DNA from: Cyclobacteriaceae bacterium
GTDB lineage: Bacteria; Bacteroidota; Bacteroidia; Cytophagales; Cyclobacteriaceae
Assembly (NCBI GenBank): GCA_025358195.1
Contig: JANYKP010000430.1
Coordinates: forward strand, 1 to 21,262
Length of the DNA: 21,262 bases
Direction: 5' to 3'
The notes beneath the pieces are model-generated. The model did not search any database and was not told where the DNA came from. It saw only the letters and a list, made by a program, of their open reading frames with translations. Every line of letters starts with the position of its first letter. Positions within the stretch are counted from its first letter, which is position 1. A program made the position numbers and the translations under genes. This document shows, piece by piece, positions 7,673 through 14,445 of this stretch.

Positions 7673-8110
7673 ATGATTGAAAACCAGCCAAACGAATTGA
7701 CGTTGATTTATCATTCAGATAAAGCAGATGATAAAAAAGCACGTGCTTTTATCGAATCAGTAACCAACTATTCTATCAAAACGCTGGATTTGAAGAAAGA
7801 AGCTCTCACCGAAACCCAACTGGCAGAAATAGCAGGTAAGATGGACGTGAAAATAAAAGATCTTGTTGACCCTTCTTATCAGGATCGTTTTCAATCGAAG
7901 GATTCGAACACTCTCACAGCCGTAAGCGACTCGGACTTATTGACCATCTTGACGCAGGAGTCGATTTTAATTAATACACCCATTGCCATTATTGGAAAAC
8001 GGGCCTACCAATATGCCTCTGCTTATGATCTTCTCAATAAGAATATGACTACCGATGGCGTAGCATCAACGGTAGGTGCTAACCGTGAGGAGAGAAGAAA
8101 CGTTTTTTAA
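7673..8110 (+). CDS. ArsC/Spx-like thioredoxin-fold protein without catalytic cysteine
   Basis: This 145-residue protein follows the ArsC/Spx layout: an opening strand 'LTLIYHSDK', a helix, 'IKTLDLKKEALTETQLAEIA', 'MDVKIKDLVDP', 'DLLTILTQESILINTPIAII' and 'GKRAYQYASAYDLL'. Real ArsC proteins begin 'IYHNPxCxxS' with an essential Cys; here the equivalent is 'IYHSDKADDKKA' and the whole protein has no cysteine. It is therefore unlikely to reduce arsenate. Cysteine-less members occur in other Bacteroidota, so this appears to be a subfamily with another, perhaps regulatory or binding, role. It follows the secreted helical gene closely. The downstream hairpin CCGCT/AGCGG (8129-8142) lacks a T-run. 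Confidence 0.75.
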   Translation: MIENQPNELTLIYHSDKADDKKARAFIESVTNYSIKTLDLKKEALTETQLAEIAGKMDVKIKDLVDPSYQDRFQSKDSNTLTAVSDSDLLTILTQESILINTPIAIIGKRAYQYASAYDLLNKNMTTDGVASTVGANREERRNVF

Positions 8111-8153
8111 ACGTCATCCTGATCCTCTCCGCTGAGGAGCGGGACTACAGCAT

Positions 8154-8828
8154 CTAAAATGCTTCCTTGACTATTAACTTACTATCCACACCAAGACGTT
8201 CCAGCTGCTTTTCGATGGCTTCCATCATTGGTGGAGGTCCGCATACATACACATGCTTGTTGGGGTCCGGCAAATGAGGCCGAAGGAACTCTTCCGTAAT
8301 TTGTCCGTGCGCATATCCCGGTGTCATTTCATCCGACAAAATACTTATGAAATTCTTATCAAGCATTTTCCCAAACTCCTTCTCCAGGATGATATCCACT
8401 CGAGACTTATTTGCAAAGATGAGCTTGTTGCCACCCAGTTCCCCTTTTGACTGAAGATACCGGAAGATCGAAATGAATGGCGTAATACCTGCACCTCCCG
8501 CGATGAAAAGACCTTCACCCTTGTAAGCGATGGCGCCAAAAACTTCGTGAAGAATTAACTCCTGATCTTTTTGTAAGGTTGGCAGTTGATTTGTGACGCC
8601 GAGATGGGAAGGATAGACTTTAATGGTAAACTCAAGGTGATCATTTACAGGCAGGCTTGTGAAGGAAAACGGTCTTTTCTGGTTACGCCATCCATTTTTA
8701 TTCAATGATACATCCGTGGCCTGACCAGGGGTGAACGTAAAGTGAAGAGGCTTCTCCGTTACGATCCTTAACACATCATGCGTGATTTTAGTAATCACCT
8801 TTATTTTTACATGATGAACATGTTCCAT
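8154..8828 (-). CDS. FNR-type FAD-dependent NAD(P)H oxidoreductase
   Basis: This 224-residue protein has the two domains of the ferredoxin-NADP reductase fold. The FAD-binding motif 'RPFSFTS' is at 52-58, the pyridine-nucleotide glycine motif 'GGAGITPF' at 111-118 and the C-terminal 'CGPPPMM' at 196-202. It has no fused 2Fe-2S or globin domain, so it must pass electrons to a separate partner, which is not visible nearby. The tail after the Cys-Gly-Pro motif is of the NAD(P)H type, but which nucleotide is preferred cannot be decided by eye. The ATG at 8828 gives the expected short start (MEHVHHVKIKV). It converges on the ArsC-like gene, 43 bp apart. Confidence 0.88.
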   Translation of the reverse strand: MEHVHHVKIKVITKITHDVLRIVTEKPLHFTFTPGQATDVSLNKNGWRNQKRPFSFTSLPVNDHLEFTIKVYPSHLGVTNQLPTLQKDQELILHEVFGAIAYKGEGLFIAGGAGITPFISIFRYLQSKGELGGNKLIFANKSRVDIILEKEFGKMLDKNFISILSDEMTPGYAHGQITEEFLRPHLPDPNKHVYVCGPPPMMEAIEKQLERLGVDSKLIVKEAF

Positions 8829-8888
8829 ACTCAGAGGGCCGCTCTGACGCTTTCTTGAGTGATCTTGATTACTATTCTACGGAAGAAG

Positions 8889-9041
8889 TTAAATTCTCCT
8901 TCCACTGATAACGCGCAGCAACACTGCAACAATAGCAATAACCAGTAAAATGTGAATGATACCTCCCGACTGGTACCCCAGGTAGCCAATCGCCCAGAGA
9001 ATGATTAAAACAACCGCTATTACATAAAGTAAATTTCCCAT
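8889..9041 (-). CDS. lmo0937-family small membrane protein, second copy
   Basis: This 50-residue peptide begins 'MGNLLYVIAVVLIILWAIGY' and continues 'LGYQSGGIIHILLVIAIVAV', ending in a basic 'SGRRI'. It is a clear paralogue of the peptide at 5777-5935, with the same two helices, the same GG-IIH turn and a similar tail. It may be the last gene of the minus-strand run that starts with the DUF4142 lipoprotein, 66 bp after the previous stop, although that gap could also hold its own promoter. No dyad of the shared type is seen in front of this copy. Confidence 0.85.
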   Translation of the reverse strand: MGNLLYVIAVVLIILWAIGYLGYQSGGIIHILLVIAIVAVLLRVISGRRI

Positions 9042-9107
9042 GATACTTATTGTTTAAAGATATTTATCGATTTACCTAACCTTTAGAGATCGCTTAATTG
9101 CTCCGAT

Positions 9108-9335
9108 TTAAATGACCATTAATTTAAAAACAGGCGAATTGCCATAAATCTTCTCAACAATATGAGTGACTGTATTTTCACAGATCACTATATTTTCGTC
9201 GGGTCTTAACTCTTCAAATTTATATTGCGCACTGCTGCGGGGTTTTCGGAAGAGGTCACCTCGTTTAAGGAAGCGCGCTAATTGTTCCACCGAATTAACA
9301 ATTTTATTATTGATGATTTCTGTTCTTGGTTTCAT
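9108..9335 (-). CDS. Hypothetical 75-residue protein
   Basis: I do not recognise this small soluble protein. It is basic at its start (MKPRTEIINNKIVNSVEQLA, RFLKRGDLFRKPR) and ends in a strand-rich part 'ENTVTHIVEKIYGNSPVFKL'. It has no signal peptide or membrane segment and only one cysteine. It starts 21 bp after the stop of the upstream small membrane gene, so it is probably co-transcribed with it and the DUF4142 gene. The regular spacing in this run and the ATG start support a real gene. Confidence 0.55.
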   Translation of the reverse strand: MKPRTEIINNKIVNSVEQLARFLKRGDLFRKPRSSAQYKFEELRPDENIVICENTVTHIVEKIYGNSPVFKLMVI

Positions 9336-9356
9336 GGGGGGTATGTTTTTTTGTTA

Positions 9357-9569
9357 TTAGTTTTTATTCTTATTGGCTACCATTACGATGATGCCTGTAA
9401 CCAGGAGGACTCCTCCGATAATTGGCGACCATTGGACTGGATTATTTTTGCGTGACGTGATTTCAACAGATCCAATGTCAACAACTTTTTCACGTGTTAC
9501 GAAATTAAAACCAGTCACCAGTGTCATGATGAGGCCAATCACAATGAGTGCTATGCCAATGTTTTTCAT
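9357..9569 (-). CDS. Small two-helix membrane protein
   Basis: This 70-residue protein has two membrane helices (about 3-22 and 52-66) joined by a polar loop containing 'REKVVDIGSVEITSRKNNPV', and it ends in a basic 'NKNKN' tail. The loop pattern 'KVVDIG.VEI...K..PVQWSP' is one I associate with small stress-linked membrane proteins of Bacteroidota, but I cannot give a firm family name. I prefer the ATG at 9569 (MKNIGIALIVIG); an upstream ATG at 9632 would add a hydrophilic stretch and overlap the DUF4142 gene. It lies 47 bp after that gene's stop. Confidence 0.65.
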   Translation of the reverse strand: MKNIGIALIVIGLIMTLVTGFNFVTREKVVDIGSVEITSRKNNPVQWSPIIGGVLLVTGIIVMVANKNKN

Positions 9570-9616
9570 GTAATTTTTGAATTTGTTTCTGTTCTTAGTC
9601 TTAAAATCAACGTTGA

Positions 9617-10204
9617 TTATCCTTTCGTGCATTTAGCTTGACAAACCATGGCGTGATCCAGATGACTGCGCAAAATAGGCAGCATGGAACTTGCCCAAGA
9701 CCTGATATCAGAATCCTTACCGTCGGCTGCCATGCTTTCAAATTTATCAACCACCTTTTTGTGACCGTCCACCATCATGTCACAATAGGCTTTGTCAAAA
9801 TCCTTTGCTGGTTTGTCCATCAATTTCTGATAAGCATCTTGTCCGTTCTGCGTAAGTACGACCGGTACCGTAATCAATTTTTTTGCGGCCAATTGTTTCA
9901 ATGCCGCCAACGCCTTGGTATGTTCCCCTTCCATTGCCTTTCCTAATTCGCGAACGTCGGGCATCATGCCATTCTTCTGAGCTAATTGGCCCAACTGTAT
10001 CTCCTCCAGATTAATCTCCGCTGCATTTACGAGGAACTGAGCATCCTTTTCGTCCGCCTTGTCAAACTTTGCTTCATTATGTTCTTCGGCAACCGCTTTA
10101 CTGTCGTCAGTCTTTTTCTTACCACATGAAGCCAGGCCCATAGTGACTGCAAGTATGAGGAACCCCTTGACCAGGGTGTTTCCGTTATATCGTTGAATTT
10201 TCAT
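9617..10204 (-). CDS. DUF4142 lipoprotein
   Basis: This 195-residue protein has a lipoprotein signal with lipobox LASC, the acylated Cys being residue 27, followed by Gly-Lys-Lys-Lys. The mature part is a helical bundle of the DUF4142 family (ferritin-like up-down helices): 'DAQFLVNAAEINLEEIQLGQ' early, then 'GKAMEGEHTKALAALKQLA', and a C-terminal helix with 'RSHLDHAMVCQ'. The family is widespread in soil bacteria and is often found in stress loci; its function is unproven. I chose the ATG at 10204; the upstream TTG at 10231 is unneeded. It heads a minus-strand run of four genes. A partial copy of the shared dyad lies about 260 bp upstream. Confidence 0.85.
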   Translation of the reverse strand: MKIQRYNGNTLVKGFLILAVTMGLASCGKKKTDDSKAVAEEHNEAKFDKADEKDAQFLVNAAEINLEEIQLGQLAQKNGMMPDVRELGKAMEGEHTKALAALKQLAAKKLITVPVVLTQNGQDAYQKLMDKPAKDFDKAYCDMMVDGHKKVVDKFESMAADGKDSDIRSWASSMLPILRSHLDHAMVCQAKCTKG

Positions 10205-10848
10205 GGAAGATTTGTGTTTTGTGCTTGTCAACTCTATAAAACTTTCGTGCCATGTCGCATGAAAATAGAGCCTTTGCTGAAGCAGATCGCGGTTCTGATT
10301 GGGGAGGTGCTAATTTGAAAGCCACACCCGATCAGTTCTCCGTTCCTATGAAGGCCTTTTTTACTCGCAAAGGGCTTTGGCAGCTCTTTTGACCCGTTTT
10401 TTACAATTATTTGAATCACTTTGAACAGGTTGAAATCTCTATTTCGGAACTACCGTGACAAGTGGGATTATTTTTCCACATAATTCCAAACACATCAAAA
10501 ATTAACCTGCAAATAGCATGGCATGCCATTTTAAGAACCCTGCCAATTACCCACAAGTTTTAAGAGTGTTGCAATTTTGGATTTCGAGAAATTGGTAAAG
10601 TAAAGTCGGTAGTCTCTATAACAAATATGATAAGGGTACCATTTGAAAATTCCTTCCTTCAATCAATGCTTTGGAAACAAGCTGCTTAACGGCGGTGAAG
10701 GTTGACGATCGATTGCCTGGTGAAAGTATGGGGGGTTAGGTGGCAGTCAGGGAAATATTTTTGAAGGTGCCCTTATTTTATAACTGCGGTATTTAGAGAA
10801 AGATGCTTACTTACTGATTCTAGGTTTGTACTTTATCAACTGAGCAAA
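10205..10848. other. Long divergent intergenic region
   Basis: This 640-bp gap lies between the DUF4142 gene and a 39-residue peptide gene on the other strand. A 46-codon plus-strand ORF (10252-10392) is not convincing. A half-conserved version of the shared dyad (GTGGGAT...TTTCCACATAA, 10462-10483) and the promoter box at 10821-10828 are all I can pick out; the remainder shows no coding pattern. Confidence 0.5.
10821..10828 (+). promoter_or_regulatory. Bacteroidota-type -7 box TAGGTTTG
   Basis: This is an exact match to TAnnTTTG, 20 bp before the ATG of the 39-residue peptide gene. The -33 box is less clear. Confidence 0.4.
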
Positions 10849-10968
10849 ATGAATAATCTATTCAGAGGTCTTTTAGCAGGTTACGGCGCTAAAAAACTTG
10901 GCGGAGGCTGCCTTGGAACTATTGTCGTATTTGTCATACTCTGGGTAATATTGGGGCAATGCCAGTAG
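10849..10968 (+). CDS. Small membrane peptide, 39 residues
   Basis: The peptide begins 'MNNLFRGLLAGYGAKKLGGG', continues with a Cys-Leu-Gly, then has one membrane helix 'TIVVFVILWVILG' and ends in Cys-Gln. I cannot name the family. The arrangement of basic/amphipathic N-terminus, glycine cluster and one helix suggests a small inner-membrane peptide. A TAGGTTTG box lies just upstream, supporting expression. It is followed by about 160 bp before the terminator of the converging barrel gene. Confidence 0.55.
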   Translation: MNNLFRGLLAGYGAKKLGGGCLGTIVVFVILWVILGQCQ

Positions 10969-11128
10969 CCTCGTAATGCCGGGCGACACGTCATCTCTCA
11001 GGACACTATCATTCATTCCGCACTTTAATAGCCTCGATTAATTTCTTTGTCATTGTCAATGAATCTAAAAGCGCTGCTATTGCTATGTGTTTTCCAGAGG
11101 GTTGGATAAAGGGGCTCAAGAAACAGGC

Positions 11129-11157
11129 AAAAAAAAAGAGGCATTCCGGAATGCCTC
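11129..11157 (-). terminator. Intrinsic terminator of the outer-membrane barrel gene
   Basis: The 20-bp palindrome GAGGCATTCCGGAATGCCTC (11138-11157) is followed on the minus strand by nine T. It lies about 50 bp past the barrel gene's stop. Confidence 0.85.
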
Positions 11158-11208
11158 CATTGGTACCTCTATAACAGTATGAGTACCGCTCCCTTACACT
11201 TTTTTCGC

Positions 11209-11724
11209 TTAGAATGTATATCGTATGCCTAATCCACCCCAGCTGTTGACAAACCCACGATAGGGGCCGAATTCAAATGAGGGCTGCCAATCCAGCGACA
11301 GGTTGATGGGTGCGCCAGTAAACTTGTAATCAAGGCCTAACACACCGTCAATGCCGATGTACGAACCAGAGTTCCCATAAGGATAATATTTATCATAGTA
11401 CGTGTTATAAAATCCAACGTGTGCACCAGGGCCCACATACCATTTTAAGCCCGGGGCTCCCACAAAGTCAAAGTGAAACTCATAAAGCCCCGTAATTCTT
11501 GTGCCTCTGCTCCAGAAGTATGCGATTCCTTCCAGTGCGCGGTTGGGTGCAACAAAATGCTTAAAGCTGATGCCGCCGCCATCACCCCATAACTTAACAC
11601 CCAATGCTGTGGTGTAGGAACTCGATTCATTTTGAGGTTTTGCTAATATTCGGTTGTCTTGTGCCATGGCGGTTATCCCCGTCATTAGTAAGACCGACAT
11701 TGCAATCATTCCTAGTTTTTTCAT
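11209..11724 (-). CDS. Small outer-membrane beta-barrel protein
   Basis: This 171-residue protein has a signal peptide (MKKLGMIAMSVLLMTGITAM then Ala-Gln) and a mature region of alternating aromatic/polar strands: 'YTTALGVKLWGDGGGISFKH', 'WYVGPGAHVGFYNTYY', 'YIGIDGVLGLDYKF', 'LSLDWQPSFEF'. It ends 'GLGIRYTF' with terminal Phe, the usual signal for insertion by the BAM machine. The size suggests a barrel of about eight strands. Its ligand or role is unknown. I chose the ATG at 11724; the frame continues upstream without need. The hairpin array's terminator (11858-11898) separates it from the upstream paralogue pair. Confidence 0.8.
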   Translation of the reverse strand: MKKLGMIAMSVLLMTGITAMAQDNRILAKPQNESSSYTTALGVKLWGDGGGISFKHFVAPNRALEGIAYFWSRGTRITGLYEFHFDFVGAPGLKWYVGPGAHVGFYNTYYDKYYPYGNSGSYIGIDGVLGLDYKFTGAPINLSLDWQPSFEFGPYRGFVNSWGGLGIRYTF

Positions 11725-11857
11725 TTTTTTTTGGTTGAGTAGTTGATAACTATTTGGTGCAGCTTTCGCTTCACCTGATTTATTCACAAAAAAGAAAGTA
11801 TGCCCATACCCTACCCCTCAAATCATCCAAAACATCAGGCAGCTACCAATAAATTTT

Positions 11858-11898
11858 AAAAAAAGGGGATGATAGAACTTACGGGCCCAGTCATCCCC
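11858..11898 (-). terminator. Intrinsic terminator formed by the last hairpin of the repeat array
   Basis: GGGGATGA (11865-11872) and TCATCCCC (11891-11898) pair perfectly around an 18-nt loop that contains the conserved repeat core. On the minus strand the stem is followed by seven T (11864-11858). It would end transcripts coming from the two paralogous small genes. Confidence 0.7.
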
Positions 11899-12068
11899 AA
11901 ACAAACTTGTTCCTTACGTACCAGAGAAGAAAAGAGAACTTACGGGTCCAGCTATTCTTGCGAACTTTTTAGTTTCAGGAGAAAGAGAACTTACGGGTTC
12001 AGCCATCTCCGGAGCGAAATTAGTTTTCCGGTTTAAGGGACTCAGAACTTACGGGTCCAGGAATCCTT
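11865..12068 (-). repeat. Four-copy array of hairpins with a conserved 17-nt core
   Basis: The core AGAACTTACGGGTCCAG (minus strand CTGGACCCGTAAGTTCT) occurs at 11874-11890, 11935-11951, 11986-12002 and 12044-12060, with only one or two changed bases, at intervals of 61, 51 and 58 bp. Each core is flanked by about 8 bases that pair: GGGGATGA/TCATCCCC, AAGAAAAG/CTATTCTT, GGAGAAAG/CCATCTCC and AGGGACTC/GAATCCTT. These stem sequences are unrelated between copies, yet pairing is kept at 8, 7, 6 and 7 of 8 positions (one G-U counted). Inside the core, GGAC, GGGC or GAAC can all pair with GTTC, with G-U wobbles. The array lies in the 3' region of the paralogue pair and ends in a terminator, so it is most likely RNA made from the minus strand. 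I know no named family for it. Confidence 0.75.
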
Positions 12069-12081
12069 AGAACAAATCGTA

Positions 12082-12390
12082 TTACAAGAGAAGAATTAAT
12101 AACAAAAGAATAATTATCACTGCGCCAACGGAAAGATAAACCCCACCACTTAATGCTTTCTCCGTAGCTCTTACTTCCTTTCGCAAAGCGCGTCTTTCAC
12201 TCTTTGTCATCGTACTCCTATTCATTGCCTTAATCTCTTCCAGGCGACTGATCAGCCTTTGGGCTTCTGCCGCATCCACGGTTTCTGATCCATTCGTCAG
12301 GCCGGATGAGCGACCCAGGTTCTTGGATTGTGACGGCTGCGCTATCGTTATCATGATAACAAGTAAGACGCCTTTGAATAAATTTTTCAT
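12082..12390 (-). CDS. Small exported membrane protein, paralogue of the next gene upstream
   Basis: This 102-residue protein has a signal-like N-terminus (MKNLFKGVLLVIMITIAQPS), a polar, charged helical middle ('AEAQRLISRLEEIKAMNRST', 'KSERRALRKEVRATEKAL') and a very hydrophobic C-terminal helix 'VYLSVGAVIIILLLLILLL' that ends the chain. It would be exported and then held by its tail. It is about 65% identical by eye to the protein at 12428-12742, 37 bp upstream on the same strand, which points to tandem duplication. The function is unknown. Its stop is 22 bp from the nearest copy of the hairpin array. Confidence 0.75.
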   Translation of the reverse strand: MKNLFKGVLLVIMITIAQPSQSKNLGRSSGLTNGSETVDAAEAQRLISRLEEIKAMNRSTMTKSERRALRKEVRATEKALSGGVYLSVGAVIIILLLLILLL

Positions 12391-12427
12391 TTTTAATTTT
12401 TAAATCTTTTAGTTTGCCGAGCGATGT

Positions 12428-12742
12428 TTACAAAAGAATGATTAACAAAACGATAATCAGAATCACTGCGCCAACTGAAAGATAGACTCCTCCACTTGAA
12501 TCCATCGATTTCTGGATCGCCTTTACCTCTTTTCTTAATGCCTTCTTTTCGGTTCTGGTCATTGAACTTTTGTCCATTGATTTGATTTCTTCCAAGCGGT
12601 TTATTAATTTTTGAGCTTCCGCTGCATCCATTGTTGCCGAGCCATTGGTCAACCTTGAATTGTTTGCCAGGTCCTTGGATTGAGAAACCTGCGCCACGGT
12701 TATGAAAATAACCAATAGGAGGGTTTTGAATAAATTTTTCAT
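12428..12742 (-). CDS. Small exported membrane protein, upstream paralogue
   Basis: The layout of this 104-residue protein matches the protein at 12082-12390: signal-like start 'MKNLFKTLLLVIFITVAQVS', a charged middle with 'AEAQKLINRLEEIKSMDKSS' and 'TEKKALRKEVKAIQKSM', and a tail helix 'VYLSVGAVILIIVLLIILL'. The same frame stays open upstream to 12877, but the ATG at 12742 gives the signal peptide and matches the paralogue, so I use it. Dyad copy B is 116 bp upstream of the start. It is probably first in a two-gene transcript that ends in the hairpin array. No function can be assigned. Confidence 0.75.
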   Translation of the reverse strand: MKNLFKTLLLVIFITVAQVSQSKDLANNSRLTNGSATMDAAEAQKLINRLEEIKSMDKSSMTRTEKKALRKEVKAIQKSMDSSGGVYLSVGAVILIIVLLIILL

Positions 12743-12858
12743 TTTGGTGTTTTTAGAGTTATACATCCTACTAAAATTTATATGCCGCCCCAAATACCAT
12801 GATACAATCGTGTTCCTCTCAAAAAAATCGATACCCCGACACCAAAACGTGAGGAAAA

Positions 12859-12876
12859 TGGGGAATATTCTCCCCA
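12859..12876. promoter_or_regulatory. Dyad TGGGGA-N6-TCCCCA, copy B
   Basis: This is a perfect dyad in which both arms have changed together (TGGGGA/TCCCCA instead of TGTGGA/TCCACA), spacer ATATTC. It lies 116 bp before the ATG of the first paralogous small gene. Confidence 0.45.
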
Positions 12877-13286
12877 TAAAACGACCTGGCAGGTCTTAAT
12901 CCTGATAGAACCTCCATAACCTTGCCCAAGAAGGATGACTTCGATGATAATAGTCTCGTTGTTAAAATCGCTCTTAACAGTTTTTGAAGAGTTGCTCAAT
13001 TGTCCTGGTCATCGATCTGGATTTTGACAACCGTCCGATTTTCATTTTGTCATTTGTAACCATTCTATCAATGAAGTCGAATACATTTTTTTTGAAACTT
13101 GGTGTGGAATTTTATACTCAGTTCCATCGTCTGCCACACGTGATAACACCTTTAAAATCTTTGATTTTTATACAATTCGGCTAAAATTTGCCGGTGGCAT
13201 ACTTATTTAACAACCTTTCCCAACGATCGTCAAATCAAAGATTTCACTCTGAAAGGGACCGCAAAGTTTACAGGTTGGGTTCCTTT

Positions 13287-13316
13287 AAAAATGCAGCTAT
13301 ATGCTGCATTTTTTTC
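13287..13316 (+). terminator. Strong intrinsic terminator with no gene in front of it
   Basis: ATGCAGC (13291-13297) and GCTGCAT (13303-13309) pair around a 5-nt loop, extended by A-run/T-run pairing and followed by seven T on the plus strand. It lies 38 bp before the M23 peptidase start, so it ends either a short RNA or an attenuated leader. Confidence 0.7.
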
Positions 13317-13354
13317 GAACTAGGTTTTATTAAAAATTTATGGCTTAAGAATTT

Positions 13355-14335
13355 ATGGCTAAGATTAAATACTACTACGATACAAACTCCTCGCAATTCA
13401 AGCGGGTATACGACAGCGTATGGAGCAAAATCCTGGGAGCCATAAACATTGCCTTCCTGGCCTTTGGGCTAGCCGTTTTCATGGTGATTGCCTATAACAC
13501 TTACTTTGAATATCCAGCCGAAGTAAGGTTGAAGGAGGAAATCAAAGAAATGGAAGTCAATTATGCAAAACTTGACAACCAGCTAACCTCTTTACACCAG
13601 GTAATGTCGTCTATTGAAAAACGCGACGATCATGTATACCGGATGGTATTAGGCGCGGAACCGATCGATGAGGCTGTGCGCAAAGGTGGCGTGGGAGGTG
13701 TTGAACGTTACATGGACATTCGCAATAAAAGAATGGACCACTCCGATCTTATTGTCCAATTGTACTCAAAAGTGGATAAGCTTCGCAGAAAACTATATAT
13801 CGAATCAGTTTCACAAGATGAGTTGCTTCAATTGGCTGAGGATAAGAAGCAATTATACGCAGCCATACCGGCGATACAGCCTATTTCAAACAAACAATTA
13901 ACCGCACTTACCTCCGGCTTTGGTTTGCGAATTGATCCCTTTTACAGGATCCTCGTCAGGCATGAAGGAATTGATTTTGCGGCTCCGGAAGGCACCCCTA
14001 TTTATGCAACAGCAGACGGAGAAATTGTCGCTGCCGACACGACTGTTTACGGCTATGGTAAAATGATAACCATTGACCATGGGTACGGTTATCAAACCAG
14101 GTATGCACACTTACAGGAGTTCGATGTAAAACCGGGCAAGCGGGTTAAGCGTGGCGAGCGGATTGCGTTTGTAGGAAATACAGGCTTGTCAACTGCTCCT
14201 CATTTACATTACGAAGTAATGTTGCAGGGCACGCAAATAAATCCCATTCATTATTTCTTTAACGATCTCAATCCCAATGAGTATGAGAAAATCACGCAGC
14301 TTGCATCCGTCCAAAATCAGACGATGGGAAAGTGA
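13355..14335 (+). CDS. M23-family membrane-anchored peptidoglycan endopeptidase
   Basis: This 326-residue protein has one membrane helix (about 29-47), a coiled-coil-prone periplasmic stretch (about 56-170) and a C-terminal M23/LytM domain. The zinc ligands are H203 and D207 in 'HEGIDFAAPEGTP' and H285 in 'HLHYEV', with H252 in 'RYAHL' as the other catalytic His. The domain is complete, so it is likely active in cutting peptidoglycan cross-links, unlike the degenerate LytM activators. The opening 'SGFGLRIDPFYRILVRHEGI' is typical. I chose the ATG at 13355; a near-identical sequence 15 bp upstream has ATG-GCT-TAA, a two-codon frame. A terminator stands 38 bp upstream. Confidence 0.92.
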   Translation: MAKIKYYYDTNSSQFKRVYDSVWSKILGAINIAFLAFGLAVFMVIAYNTYFEYPAEVRLKEEIKEMEVNYAKLDNQLTSLHQVMSSIEKRDDHVYRMVLGAEPIDEAVRKGGVGGVERYMDIRNKRMDHSDLIVQLYSKVDKLRRKLYIESVSQDELLQLAEDKKQLYAAIPAIQPISNKQLTALTSGFGLRIDPFYRILVRHEGIDFAAPEGTPIYATADGEIVAADTTVYGYGKMITIDHGYGYQTRYAHLQEFDVKPGKRVKRGERIAFVGNTGLSTAPHLHYEVMLQGTQINPIHYFFNDLNPNEYEKITQLASVQNQTMGK

Positions 14336-14445
14336 GACAAACCACACTATTGGGAATTAGATCGTACTGAGTAACCACAATCTGGAGGCAATAATTCCTT
14401 GACCGCTTGTATAACATCGGAGATAAATACTCAAGAATCGATCAC

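Larger units (their letters stand above)
12743..13354. other. Divergent intergenic region with dyad B and a possible small RNA
   Basis: No protein gene is supported in this 612-bp gap. It contains dyad copy B (12859-12876), about 300 bp without recognisable structure, and a strong hairpin with a T-run at 13287-13316 that has no coding gene in front of it. Confidence 0.5.

Noticed and set aside
10252..10392. A 46-codon plus-strand ORF starting MSHENRAFAEADRG
   Set aside because: Short, no family pattern, no promoter or neighbour context; it lies in the upstream region of the DUF4142 gene.
10462..10483. A sixth copy of the shared dyad
   Set aside because: The right arm TCCACA is exact but the left arm is only half conserved and the distance to the next gene is about 260 bp, so I do not list it as a site.
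11874..12060. CRISPR array reading of the four repeats
   Set aside because: Repeats are only 17 bp, spacings vary (51-61), flanks are self-complementary rather than unique spacers, and there are no cas genes.
12984..13184. A 66-codon plus-strand ORF
   Set aside because: Non-ATG start, Phe/Ile/Leu-rich composition typical of A/T-rich noncoding DNA, and no recognisable domain.
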